From an uncultured Prevotellaceae bacterium (GTDB taxonomy: Bacteria; Bacteroidota; Bacteroidia; Bacteroidales; Bacteroidaceae), in assembly GCA_902782305.1 (NCBI GenBank), contig CACZMV010000009.1:30215-94214 (forward strand): DNA of 64,000 nucleotides, read 5' to 3'. The translations under genes and the position numbers were made by a program. Below, in pieces: positions 8,274 to 17,989 of this stretch. Each line of letters starts with the position of its first letter. Positions within the stretch are counted from its first letter, which is position 1. Below the pieces are notes generated by a model that was not told the DNA's origin, ran no database searches, and was given only the letters and a program-made list of their open reading frames with translations.

Positions 8274-8507
8274 ACATCAATCACATTAAAACATAACTAA
8301 TAATTAAGGTATATGCCCCTGCGTGTAGGGGCGCAAGAGTTATCGGGCAAAGCACCGAAATGCCATGCCCTTACTATCATAGAGTTTTCCTATTCGATTT
8401 CTCTATCACAAAACAGACAACTGTAGCAATAAGTCAAAGAGCGCTTTCTTCATTTCTTTTCATTACTTCAATTTGTTCATTTTGTGATTAAAAGATGATT
8501 CCGGATG
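8274..8507 (-). other. 234-base untranslated leader with hairpins
   Basis: Between the -7 box at 8508 and the AAA+ start at 8273 there is no plausible gene. On the minus strand it holds a GC-rich hairpin (GCCCCT with AGGGGC at about 8315-8332) and a second pairing GGGCA...TGCCC just upstream. Most transcripts in this window have leaders of under 60 bases, so this one stands out. Its role is unknown. Confidence 0.5.
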
Positions 8508-8515
8508 CAAAATTA
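8508..8515 (-). promoter_or_regulatory. -7 box for the AAA+ gene
   Basis: On the minus strand the box reads TAATTTTG, followed by CATCC. It is 234 bases from the start codon, and there is no better box closer to the gene. Confidence 0.55.
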
Positions 8516-8593
8516 CGAAAAGATTTCAGAAAGCCCAAAAGTTTTAATCAATAATTATCGGGACAAATCTATGAAATATGTCTTGATTAATAT

Positions 8594-9265
8594 CTACCAG
8601 ATGAAAAGATGCTCAAACACACTCTTGACAACATACCAAAATGCAGTAAATAAGTTTTTTGAACTCCAATAGGAAACAATCAGTACACATAAATTAAACA
8701 GAAGAGCAGTAACTATATATGTGTACGAAAAGTAAAGGGGGCGTTTGTTTATATCTGTCTGATAACTACCTATTTGATTCTTAAATGTATAGACATGAAA
8801 GGCAACAGACAATCCTATGATTAAGTCTATACACCACAAAAATGGCAAAGAGCAGATTGCTCGGAATGTCAATAGAACATATGTATATAATGGAAAACAA
8901 TAGGGAGCAAGATCTATAAACACAAGTGTTTTGTCGCTACCACTGGACATAATCTGTCCACTATTGTCATTAGCTTCAAAAGAATGAATCCTTCTGAAGA
9001 ACAAAATGGCTACAATGGTATGAGTCAGTTCATGTGTAAAAGTCTCAAACCACTTCAGATTCTCCTTTAGAAGCTTCTTAACTGCAAAGAAGATAATTAT
9101 ACCTATCGCTATCCACTGATACAATTGAATATTGCCTATCCATGATCCACGCTTTGGAAAAAAAATGCGTCCCAAAGCATCCCATCCCGTAGCAAGAATG
9201 CCAAAGGAAACCACTACAAGTAGCAGTGTCGGAATAATGTATTGTATCTTCTTCACAACATTCAC
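8594..9265 (-). CDS. M50B-like membrane metalloprotease
   Basis: 223 residues with about six hydrophobic segments. A zinc-binding HELTH motif lies at about residues 77-81, inside or next to a membrane helix, as in M50/M50B (site-2-protease-like) peptidases. A later segment DLAPYCFPLYTYVLL resembles the second conserved region of the family. It is the last gene of the nine-gene operon and overlaps the upstream gene by 4 bases (ATGA). M50 enzymes cut membrane-anchored substrates, so the small anchored protein encoded just upstream is a candidate substrate or partner. That link is inferred. Confidence 0.7.
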   Translation of the reverse strand: MNVVKKIQYIIPTLLLVVVSFGILATGWDALGRIFFPKRGSWIGNIQLYQWIAIGIIIFFAVKKLLKENLKWFETFTHELTHTIVAILFFRRIHSFEANDNSGQIMSSGSDKTLVFIDLAPYCFPLYTYVLLTFRAICSLPFLWCIDLIIGLSVAFHVYTFKNQIGSYQTDINKRPLYFSYTYIVTALLFNLCVLIVSYWSSKNLFTAFWYVVKSVFEHLFIW

Positions 9266-9717
9266 TGTTCATTCAACTTTCTTAATATCTCAGCAACGAT
9301 AAGGGCTGGACAATCTACATAATCACCATTTTTCTTCATGGTAATTTTGACTGTCTCTTTGGAGTTTTGAATGGAGAAGCCCTTCACTTGAGCATTTTCA
9401 AGAACCTCCCTTGCCTCTTTCATCTTGTTGTTATTTGCATGAAGAAGAATAAAAGCATGGGGGTTATACTCAATTACAAATTTGCTACTTTTCTTATCAG
9501 TCTTTAGCCCCCCTCTGTTAAAGTAAGTCTTGAGATAAACGTCAAGCGTATCAGCGTGAATGGGAACAAAAAGTTCTTGCGCAGGAAGTATCGGATATTC
9601 CTTATCTTCCTTGGCAATTTCCATAGGTTTATTATGTAAAAACACGTAGCTTGCCAGTATCACAAAAACGACTATAGCAAACAGGATGTATGCTATCGGA
9701 TTATATTGCTTTTTCAT
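9262..9717 (-). CDS. small membrane-anchored protein, unknown
   Basis: 151 residues. One membrane helix at about 9-28 is followed by an extracytoplasmic domain of about 120 residues with two alpha/beta units (a short VYLKTYFNRGGLKTD segment and a C-terminal KKNGDYVDCPALIVAEILRK helix). No family was recognised. It starts 1 base after the SEDS-PBP stop and overlaps the protease gene, so all three are translated together. A periplasmic accessory role for the cell-wall enzyme is inferred from this coupling. Confidence 0.7.
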   Translation of the reverse strand: MKKQYNPIAYILFAIVVFVILASYVFLHNKPMEIAKEDKEYPILPAQELFVPIHADTLDVYLKTYFNRGGLKTDKKSSKFVIEYNPHAFILLHANNNKMKEAREVLENAQVKGFSIQNSKETVKITMKKNGDYVDCPALIVAEILRKLNEQ

Positions 9718-9718
9718 A

Positions 9719-12700
9719 TCATCTCATATAATTCTTAAAACTGTTACTATGCATAATCTCATTCAAAATGGATTTTATCGTATTCTGATATTTAACCACT
9801 TCCATTTCACATTGTTTGAACCTGAAATAAACTACCATAAATTTATAATCATCAGGCGACTCAACTCTACCGTCATTTATGATATCTTTATTGCAGATTA
9901 TTACAGCCAGCATTCTGTCGTCACTAACACCTTCTCGCAGGCTTAACGTACCAGTCTTTGCATACAGATAATAACCATTTCTTACCTTGCCGAGATAATC
10001 AGCCGTACCTTTCTGAACACAACTTGCCATTCCATTAAACAAATTCTCTCTGTAGAAAGAAAAATAATTATTAGTAGCATCACCATTTCTATCCAACCAT
10101 GGCTCTATAAATTTTTCACGATGAGGTATCACTGTAGCATGAAAATCCGGGTGTAAAGAATAGAGTTTTCCATACATTTCTGCCATTTTCACAGGAGTCA
10201 CTTTTACAGGAGACGCTCCTAATGTATATTGTCTCAAGCGTTCTGCTGGCGTCAACTCTGAGTTTCTCATCTCATAATCATAGATGGTCGACGCTTGCGG
10301 GAACACCCACGGGAAATTATTCGAGAGTTTTAATTTGCTCTCAACATTATTCTTACGATAATATGAGGGACTCACGAATTCATATCGCAGTGTATCAAGA
10401 AATCCTGTAAAGGTTGGCATTCTGAAATTCTTTGTGAGGCCATCAAATAATATCTGATTAGCTGCGGTTTTTGGCGCCCCCTTAAACGTATATATCTGTC
10501 CTCCTTTTTCCATTCTAAAACGTGGATAATCATTGATATCTGTCGACACAACAAATATATTGTTTATAGCGTTCCCCAAATTATCATAATGCCCTAAATA
10601 AGTAATAAGAGCATTATAATAATTACTAGATTTGTATAGGTAAAAATCATTATTAATCCAATGCTCTTTACCTCCTTCTTCATCGCTAGTCAATGACTTA
10701 AAAGGTCTCTTGGCACTATATTTATATTTAGGACCGTATTTTCTCAAATGATAGTATTTACCAACAACTTTCGAAACGGTCGTATCTTTTATTAACATCG
10801 GACTCATCAGTTCAAGTCCGGCCCATTCAATATCCTGACTCTGTGATGTCACGGCCGCATAGGTGATTGGTTTCAAAGAAGAGCCTGGACCTGGCTTCAA
10901 ATAACAAAGATTGAGGTTTCCAAACAAGTTCTGATCTGTTTCGGAATTAGGATTCATATAGCTTTGAACAGCCAACTCATTAAGCAAATCCTCGTTATTG
11001 GGGTCTATAGAACCTGATAACTTATTGTCCACCATAAGTCTGACATTCCCCCATCCGTCTATCGCAACAACAGAACACTCAACACCCAAAAGTTTCAGCG
11101 AATCAGATAAGGATTCTGTGAGTTTACTATCCAAAGTTACAAATACGGAATCTCTGTTACCGGCACCCCGTTTACTAAAAGCAACCAAGTTTGAAAAGTC
11201 TCTTAGCCAAAGACATTTTTCTTTCAATGGGTAGAAGAATTTATGCTTTCCGTTTATCATCATATTTTTTACAAGCAAACTCTGTTCCTCCCTACCATAT
11301 TGGTAGGTTAAGACATCTTTGGTTTTCTTATCGTTAAGTTCTAAAAGATCTTGTGGCGATACTGGGAATACCGCTACGGATGCACGATAATCATCCATCT
11401 CTTTATGAATCACTTTATCATAGTTTTCACCAATATGCCCATCTTTTACGCGACAATCTACAACAGCATAATCAATGTTCGACGGAAGCCACAAACGTGG
11501 AATAGAATACACAACTAGTCCCGGCAATGAAGCAATCTGGAATGTCTTGTTCTCCACTGGTGATGCAACGTCTGAATAGACACTACCCTTCCAAGCCTTT
11601 TTATCAAGATCAGGACTTTGCAAATTAAAGAAAGTTTTATTGAGTGCCAATTCATAGCTGTCCATATCCTCATGGCGCAGATGGATAATATTTCCATTAG
11701 AATTCTTACGCTTTAGGTTCGTAATAAACGCTTGATAGAGTGAATAGGTAAAATCGTTAATTCTACCATCTTCCTTCATCTTTTCAACATATTGAGATAA
11801 GTGTATCTTGTCTTCAATATCTTGTACTAAAGAACTGATGTCTTCACCATTCTCAAGCTGCCTGTCATCAGCTGGATACTCAGAAAGACGGACGTTTATT
11901 TCAGAAAGCTGATAGTTGCTTTTATTCATGGCTGTTGCCACATTAAACTCCTCCGCATTTGATTTATCTCCTTCCACTACGTCATCTGCATACAACTTCT
12001 CATAGTTATTTCCGATGGCAAAGACTACGCCAACCACTAAAGCAAAAAATCCAAAGAAAAATCTCCGTGGAAAGGGCTTTACAAATTCTTCCAAGCCCTC
12101 TTCAAGTTCTTCATTGAACTCTTTCTTGGGAACATAACAAGCGAAGAAGACCAATAGCATCAGCCAAATTCCGAACATGTACAGTGTAAATCGAGCATTT
12201 TGACTCATGAACGGGAAATCTTGACCGAAGAAGACTGTTCTATTTGTAACTGCCATCCACTCAAAAGTACTTTGTACCAAAAACAGCAATGCGATGGCAA
12301 AAGTTAGTGCCCTACCTGCCGGAGATTTATTTTCATTCTGGAAAACAATCCATAAGAATACCACCGACAGTAGAATCATGAACAATGGTACAATTCCGGA
12401 TAATTCACCTATTATATATTTGGAAAGGATAACATCACTAATTTGCGTATTCCATGTTACACCCTTCTTAAAGTGAGGCGATAAAGACATGATACCATTC
12501 TCAGTAATACGTTCCGCACCTTTGTTTATATGATACTGTAAGAACCATTGATTTTGAGCAGCGTTCAATAATCGCTGGGCATCGTCTTCGCCATACCTTT
12601 CATCTTGCATGATTTCTCCCACTTTCTGCGTATGGATAATAGCCCTATACTTAAAGTGCAGGTTGTGAGTCTGATAATAATCATATCCCCAAATAGTAGA

Positions 12701-14986
12701 AGCTATTGTAACAGCCAGCAAGAATGGCAAAGCAACACATAAATACCCCTTCGTAGATTTAAACTCATGCCACCGCCAAATAACAAAAAGCAAGATTCCT
12801 CCGACCACCAAAGGCAAAACAAAGAACATCAGCCGTGAGGTGCTGACAAATCCCAAGATTGACGGATTACTGCTATACGACCACGACACAAATATAGGTA
12901 ATAAAACAACTGTTGCTCCGATGGCCAATAGTAGTACACAGAAAAAATAAAAACCTGCAGCCTTCCGTGAGCTATACTCTCTCCATCGGCATTTCAAGAA
13001 TGCATAGAGAATGATTGCGTAATATACGCATTCAAAGATAAAGAACATAATAGCATATCCTGGATCACTCAAGAATAATGCCGCCAAAGCAATAACTGCA
13101 TTAGTTATACGATAACCTACAGACAGCCATCTTGCAACAACATACTCATTGATTAGGAACAAAATGACGGGAACCAAGATATTGAGTCCGACAATATTTG
13201 TGTGTGTAAACTTGATTCCAGCAACTGTCACAACAGATACTAATAGAATCAGGAAGAAGAGTATATGATGTCCCCAATCCTGGAAAAAGTTATGTATCTT
13301 TTGAGGTACAACCTTCTCTACTACGGATTGCACCTGTGTTCCATCTTTTACAATTATATGCTTTATCAATACACCTATTATTAGGATTATCAAAGCAAAT
13401 AGCCATAGCCCAAACATCACCAATTCAGGATTCTCTAACAAATTGGGCAGTTCCATTCTATACCTCAGGAATTCGTCTAGGGTGATATCTGTGACAGGCG
13501 GGAATACCGCTATTCTCCATAACAAGTATATGCGCATGACTAATAGTGGGATGGCAAAAAGCCAAACCATCATCATTATCATAGAAGTATGTCCACGAGT
13601 TAGCAACATAGAGCATACAAAAGCAAGAAGAAGCAATATGAATACAAGACCAATAATTGTGGTATCTTTAACGTATATATTGTCTTCACCCGTAATTGGA
13701 CTAACTTGACGAAGGTTACATACCCTAAAATGCCACACTGCACCATTTTTCGTTGTCAGTGTATTAGGGGCTGGCAAGACTATTTGGTGGTCATCTGTAA
13801 GTGTTGCCTTAAATGCTGTTAGACTATTGTTGATGCGATAATTAACATTACCATTAAAGTGATATTCATTCTTTTCATTCTCAAACAACGGATAATAAAA
13901 AGCCTCATTGACATTAGCTTTCATCAGCGATGCCGTCTTCGACGTGACTGCAACAATCTTCTGCTCGTTTTCTTTAATTATTGAACCACCCGAGACACTA
14001 GGGAAATTATTAATATAAGGGAAACGATATCTTAGACAGACATTGCTATATTCATACGACGCCCTCATAGGCCGCGTAGCTTTGCTTCCTAAACCTATAT
14101 AGAAATAGGTATCTTGGTCAAGTGTTACTGTTTGTAATCCTTTCTTTGGCAGGAAAGGGCTACCATCACAAACTAGTTGCAGCTTTTTCATACTACGAGG
14201 ATACGTCATATAATAGACTTCTTTTTCGTCATAGTCACGTACAATGACGACATCACGCAGTACACTCAGTAGTGTTTCTTCCGACTCTTCATAGGACACA
14301 CCACTATGAAGCATATCATAAAGATTGTACCCTATACGAATAGGCTGTTTAAAAGAAGGACGATAATTAGTACTTAGATCATTTTTCAGGTGGCTGAACG
14401 AGACATCAACATGAATAGAATCCTTAGGAAATGTTGTTATTAAAACGTTACATCGTACAGAATCGTTCTCTATTGAAAAACTATTCCTAAAAGAAGGCAA
14501 TTGCATCTTATTCAGCAGCCTGCCTGTCCTACTTTTTTCTACTACAGAGAAAAGTGGTGTCCCCTGAAGGTCAAAATGCAAAAGGCAGTTAGCATTATCC
14601 CTATTTTGATGAGTAATACTGGCATAGCCCTCCAATTTTTCATTGTCAAAGAATGACTTTGCCTTGTTTTTGCCGATTAACAAGACAGAATCCTTCTTAT
14701 CCACACCTTGCATGACCAATGTGTGATAATCTGCATTAGTATATACAGAAATGTCTGGATGCAGATAGTTAAGTGTTATGATGACAGATGCCACGGCAGT
14801 AATTGTCCATGGTATGACTAAGGTATTATTGTCTCCAACCAGCTTACACATAAGAAGTGACAATATACATATTAGGAAGTAGGCAGAGAAAGTAAGAGGG
14901 AAGAGAATATTCAACCCAATCGCAATGGCAATAATAATTATACAAAGAAGAATGATTCTCTTAAAATCCTTTGTTTCAAATTTCAT
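9719..14986 (-). CDS. predicted SEDS glycosyltransferase-PBP transpeptidase fusion
   Basis: 1755 residues. Residues 1-75 hold about three membrane helices and 80-440 a beta-rich extracytoplasmic domain. Residues 445-1000 form a polytopic region whose second half matches SEDS proteins (RodA/FtsW): QISDVILSKYIIGEL aligns with the HTDFIFAVLAEEL loop that carries the catalytic Asp (here about Asp850), and DFPFMSQNARF matches the conserved PFxS motif. Residues 1000-1755 are a penicillin-binding transpeptidase: PGSSLKPITY (SxxK serine about 1369), SSN at about 1453, and KTGT at about 1677. RodA and FtsW normally act with separate class B PBPs; here both activities seem to be in one chain. It is co-transcribed with an actin-fold ATPase. 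No frameshift was seen over its length. Confidence 0.8.
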   Translation of the reverse strand: MKFETKDFKRIILLCIIIIAIAIGLNILFPLTFSAYFLICILSLLMCKLVGDNNTLVIPWTITAVASVIITLNYLHPDISVYTNADYHTLVMQGVDKKDSVLLIGKNKAKSFFDNEKLEGYASITHQNRDNANCLLHFDLQGTPLFSVVEKSRTGRLLNKMQLPSFRNSFSIENDSVRCNVLITTFPKDSIHVDVSFSHLKNDLSTNYRPSFKQPIRIGYNLYDMLHSGVSYEESEETLLSVLRDVVIVRDYDEKEVYYMTYPRSMKKLQLVCDGSPFLPKKGLQTVTLDQDTYFYIGLGSKATRPMRASYEYSNVCLRYRFPYINNFPSVSGGSIIKENEQKIVAVTSKTASLMKANVNEAFYYPLFENEKNEYHFNGNVNYRINNSLTAFKATLTDDHQIVLPAPNTLTTKNGAVWHFRVCNLRQVSPITGEDNIYVKDTTIIGLVFILLLLAFVCSMLLTRGHTSMIMMMVWLFAIPLLVMRIYLLWRIAVFPPVTDITLDEFLRYRMELPNLLENPELVMFGLWLFALIILIIGVLIKHIIVKDGTQVQSVVEKVVPQKIHNFFQDWGHHILFFLILLVSVVTVAGIKFTHTNIVGLNILVPVILFLINEYVVARWLSVGYRITNAVIALAALFLSDPGYAIMFFIFECVYYAIILYAFLKCRWREYSSRKAAGFYFFCVLLLAIGATVVLLPIFVSWSYSSNPSILGFVSTSRLMFFVLPLVVGGILLFVIWRWHEFKSTKGYLCVALPFLLAVTIASTIWGYDYYQTHNLHFKYRAIIHTQKVGEIMQDERYGEDDAQRLLNAAQNQWFLQYHINKGAERITENGIMSLSPHFKKGVTWNTQISDVILSKYIIGELSGIVPLFMILLSVVFLWIVFQNENKSPAGRALTFAIALLFLVQSTFEWMAVTNRTVFFGQDFPFMSQNARFTLYMFGIWLMLLVFFACYVPKKEFNEELEEGLEEFVKPFPRRFFFGFFALVVGVVFAIGNNYEKLYADDVVEGDKSNAEEFNVATAMNKSNYQLSEINVRLSEYPADDRQLENGEDISSLVQDIEDKIHLSQYVEKMKEDGRINDFTYSLYQAFITNLKRKNSNGNIIHLRHEDMDSYELALNKTFFNLQSPDLDKKAWKGSVYSDVASPVENKTFQIASLPGLVVYSIPRLWLPSNIDYAVVDCRVKDGHIGENYDKVIHKEMDDYRASVAVFPVSPQDLLELNDKKTKDVLTYQYGREEQSLLVKNMMINGKHKFFYPLKEKCLWLRDFSNLVAFSKRGAGNRDSVFVTLDSKLTESLSDSLKLLGVECSVVAIDGWGNVRLMVDNKLSGSIDPNNEDLLNELAVQSYMNPNSETDQNLFGNLNLCYLKPGPGSSLKPITYAAVTSQSQDIEWAGLELMSPMLIKDTTVSKVVGKYYHLRKYGPKYKYSAKRPFKSLTSDEEGGKEHWINNDFYLYKSSNYYNALITYLGHYDNLGNAINNIFVVSTDINDYPRFRMEKGGQIYTFKGAPKTAANQILFDGLTKNFRMPTFTGFLDTLRYEFVSPSYYRKNNVESKLKLSNNFPWVFPQASTIYDYEMRNSELTPAERLRQYTLGASPVKVTPVKMAEMYGKLYSLHPDFHATVIPHREKFIEPWLDRNGDATNNYFSFYRENLFNGMASCVQKGTADYLGKVRNGYYLYAKTGTLSLREGVSDDRMLAVIICNKDIINDGRVESPDDYKFMVVYFRFKQCEMEVVKYQNTIKSILNEIMHSNSFKNYMR

Positions 14987-14992
14987 GCTTTT

Positions 14993-15670
14993 TTAGAATT
15001 TTAGTTGATATCCAAATGCAGTAGTATCTTCATTCACGCCTTGCTCCTTCAGCCACTCAAAAACAGCAATGGCATTTTCGTCAATTGTATTGGGGTCTAT
15101 ACGAAATTTTTCGAGCTTGATGTCACTCTGTGACAAGTTTTCCATAATCATCTTCACACTATCCTCGTCATACCATACACTATTTGGATCAGAATTACTT
15201 TCCTTCAAGAAGCTGATAGTCATAGAGGAGATTTCCCATAACATCAAACTGATTCGAGCTTTATCCTCTTGCACCAAAGGACGTTTCATATGTTTAAACA
15301 AATCATCCCACAGAGCACAGTAACGTTGATACATAGCTTTACTCCATTTCTGTTCAAGGCATTCCTCTATCTTCGGTTTTGAATCCTCTTCAACTTCTGA
15401 CTTAGGTATTGTTTGAGAATCGTCCTGTTCCACTACCTCAAGTGGTTTTTCTTCTATTACTAGTTTTTCTGTTTCCTTCTGAAAAGCATTGTTATTCCTA
15501 TATTCCACACCCAAAACGACCAATGCCAACAAAGGAACACCTAATATTACACTGAGCAACATGGCCCAACAATCCGCATAAAGGACTGGGCATGCAAAAG
15601 GAAGCACTATGGTGATAAGTAGTGCAAGAGACTCTATTACAATCGCGAAATAATAACCTACATTCTTCAT
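14993..15670 (-). CDS. two-helix membrane protein, unknown
   Basis: 225 residues from ATG 15670; a longer reading from 15763 overlaps the upstream gene by 80 bases and is rejected. Two membrane helices lie at about residues 4-55. An acidic, Glu/Pro-rich linker follows (VEEDSKPKIEE), then a helical cytoplasmic domain of about 110 residues. No family was recognised. The gene is 6 bases before the SEDS-PBP gene and 13 bases after the actin-fold ATPase, so it is well placed to bridge the ATPase and the membrane enzyme. That role is inferred. Confidence 0.7.
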   Translation of the reverse strand: MKNVGYYFAIVIESLALLITIVLPFACPVLYADCWAMLLSVILGVPLLALVVLGVEYRNNNAFQKETEKLVIEEKPLEVVEQDDSQTIPKSEVEEDSKPKIEECLEQKWSKAMYQRYCALWDDLFKHMKRPLVQEDKARISLMLWEISSMTISFLKESNSDPNSVWYDEDSVKMIMENLSQSDIKLEKFRIDPNTIDENAIAVFEWLKEQGVNEDTTAFGYQLKF

Positions 15671-15683
15671 TGTCTTCACTGCT

Positions 15684-17969
15684 TTAGTAATTGTTACTAT
15701 TAATGTCTGGAATATCATAATTCTCATCCAATATTCTATATGGATAAGGGAAAAGACTCTCATACAGCATATCCTTATTGAGCATCTCCACGCTCGGTGT
15801 AAGTTTTATGCTGCCTTTTTTATCCCTGACATAGAAATCATTCCCATCAAAAAATAAAGTGTATTTACTATGATTGTCAAACGTATAGTCATTCTCCGTT
15901 TCATATTTGTCATCTGAAATATAAAAACAGGTATTCTCATCACATTCTTCAATCTCCAGTTCTCCACGCATAATACTTCTGATATCATCGTTATCTGCAT
16001 CAAGATTCACAGTCTGGCTACCTTTTTTCTCCTGTCGCGCACTTTCTGATATTTCCAATCCACAAAAAGCCAAGGATTTCCACCATAGCTTTTTTGTCTT
16101 TTGTTTCCAAGATTGTTCATCACTTTCTCTTAAGGCAACTTCTCTTTTATCTTGGACTTTCTTTATCAAATCATCTATTGCTTTCTCAATAGCTGCCCTT
16201 TCGTTATTACGCCTAGTTACATCCACTGCAATGGGAATGCCAATCATGTCTGATTGCTTACTTATCTGAATGGGATTCAGAGGGCCATAAAGACATCCTT
16301 TCTTTAATTGTTCTTTGTCAAGTGCTATAACATTGCCTTCTAGATGATAGAACTTTTCTAGAATACTGATTGTCGCTTCCCGGAATGGCCTATACCTGAA
16401 AGCTCTTCCGCTCAGGATAACCTTTTTGAATCTGGTTTCTTTCACATTGACAACAATCTTCTTGATAATCCTATAAATAGTCGATTGAATAATATGACTA
16501 TCGTCACCAATATCTCCACGACGCATTATATTGGAAATGATTGTCTTCACTTCTGTCTTATCAGAAAATGAATACTCATTATCACTACTGCTAATCACTG
16601 GATTATCCTTCCTTTTATAATTTTCAAGTGTGTTCTCTAAAAGATATAATTCAGAATCTTTTGCTTCTGTGAGTACCTTTCTGATAATATCTTCAGCATG
16701 TACTAAACCCCACATGCTCACAACATAGTTGACAAACATTGCATACGTCAATGCATTTCCTGCGCCCACAAATCCCGAACGATATATACTGACTGCATTA
16801 CTTCCATTTTCCACCTTGATAATAGAAAAGTCGGTTGTACCTTTTCCTACATCAATAATCAGGTAATTACCTTTTTCCACACGTCTCCCGTCGAACCAAG
16901 AAACAAACGAAGCGTCACTCTCAGAATATGAATGTATGTCAAAAACCACATCCTTCATTGACTCTGGCAATAATTGACGGAATTCTTGGTCATCAGTATA
17001 TTTACGAATGGCCTGAATAAAATCAGAAAGCTGCTCTTGTCCCATCACATTTGGAACCAATAAGAATAAACGGATACCACATTGTCCTTCTCCGTCTCTT
17101 TCTTTATCTTCTACTTCCTTAACCACCTCATGGATAAATCGCATCACAATACCTTGATGTAGTTTTTCAGGATCAATACCTACTGGACGTTCACCTGAGA
17201 GATTAAATATCTTGATATTAGGAAGTCTTTGACCTTTATCTGAATCATCACGTTTTGTAATAAAATCCAAAAGAGGATCTTCATCGTCAGGTCTGGCTAT
17301 TATGGCCTTTTTTATATTTATTCTTTCCTTTGCTTGTTTCGGCAGAAAAAAAATACTTCTAAACAGTTCGTTGTCATCATCCTCTTGTTGATCATATGTC
17401 CCATCAGCAAACTGCTGGGGATCCAACTCGTAAAAATGTCGTGCACATTCGTTGAACAGCTCTGAATTATGGGCATCGTCCGATTCTCTAACAAGCATCT
17501 GACTGGCCTCCGACCCGAAATCCAGCACTACCTCATAAATCTTATCGCCAGGAATACAACTTACGATAAACTTACCCTGAAAATCATTATCGCCCTCCTT
17601 ATAATGAAAAACGATATTGAATGTTTCCGCATCAACACTTCCTAGACTTTTTATTTTTAGGATACCACCATCTTTAAGCACCTTGAATTGACAATTATTC
17701 GGAGGTACTATCTTATTATCCTTTTCTGACAGGTAAATATGCAACACTTTACCATCTGCTTCAAACTTCTCAATATAAACCCACTTGTCTTCCTCCGAAC
17801 TTTGATAGGAAACGAGTTTAATATCATCATCCTTGAGTTTGAGCAGCTCAACACCTCCTCTAGTATTGGCGAAAAGCTGTCTTTCAGAAATCGTTTCTTT
17901 TTCATATTGGTCATACAACTTCAAGTTGCACGCACGCTCACCGCTTTTAAAATATAGATGATAAATCAT
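15684..17969 (-). CDS. actin/Hsp70-superfamily (ASKHA) ATPase
   Basis: 761 residues. A beta-rich N-terminal extension (1-140) precedes an ASKHA core. The phosphate-1 loop LDFGSEASQML is near 150, the phosphate-2 loop IDVGKGTTDFSI near 373, and the adenosine loop VILSGRAFRYRPF near 518. Residues 590-640 are charged and helical. The core is too divergent to call it DnaK, MreB or ParM. In this operon the SEDS-PBP protein makes an MreB-like or scaffold role attractive, but a chaperone-like ATPase is equally possible. No substrate-binding domain like that of DnaK was recognised at the C terminus. Confidence 0.82.
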   Translation of the reverse strand: MIYHLYFKSGERACNLKLYDQYEKETISERQLFANTRGGVELLKLKDDDIKLVSYQSSEEDKWVYIEKFEADGKVLHIYLSEKDNKIVPPNNCQFKVLKDGGILKIKSLGSVDAETFNIVFHYKEGDNDFQGKFIVSCIPGDKIYEVVLDFGSEASQMLVRESDDAHNSELFNECARHFYELDPQQFADGTYDQQEDDDNELFRSIFFLPKQAKERINIKKAIIARPDDEDPLLDFITKRDDSDKGQRLPNIKIFNLSGERPVGIDPEKLHQGIVMRFIHEVVKEVEDKERDGEGQCGIRLFLLVPNVMGQEQLSDFIQAIRKYTDDQEFRQLLPESMKDVVFDIHSYSESDASFVSWFDGRRVEKGNYLIIDVGKGTTDFSIIKVENGSNAVSIYRSGFVGAGNALTYAMFVNYVVSMWGLVHAEDIIRKVLTEAKDSELYLLENTLENYKRKDNPVISSSDNEYSFSDKTEVKTIISNIMRRGDIGDDSHIIQSTIYRIIKKIVVNVKETRFKKVILSGRAFRYRPFREATISILEKFYHLEGNVIALDKEQLKKGCLYGPLNPIQISKQSDMIGIPIAVDVTRRNNERAAIEKAIDDLIKKVQDKREVALRESDEQSWKQKTKKLWWKSLAFCGLEISESARQEKKGSQTVNLDADNDDIRSIMRGELEIEECDENTCFYISDDKYETENDYTFDNHSKYTLFFDGNDFYVRDKKGSIKLTPSVEMLNKDMLYESLFPYPYRILDENYDIPDINSNNY

Positions 17970-17989
17970 AGTATTGCAATGTCTTTTAT

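Noticed and set aside
15671-15763. N-terminal extension of the two-helix membrane protein
   Set aside because: It overlaps the upstream ATPase gene and adds a Trp/Ile-rich stretch with no helix pattern. The ATG at 15670 gives a normal operon spacing.
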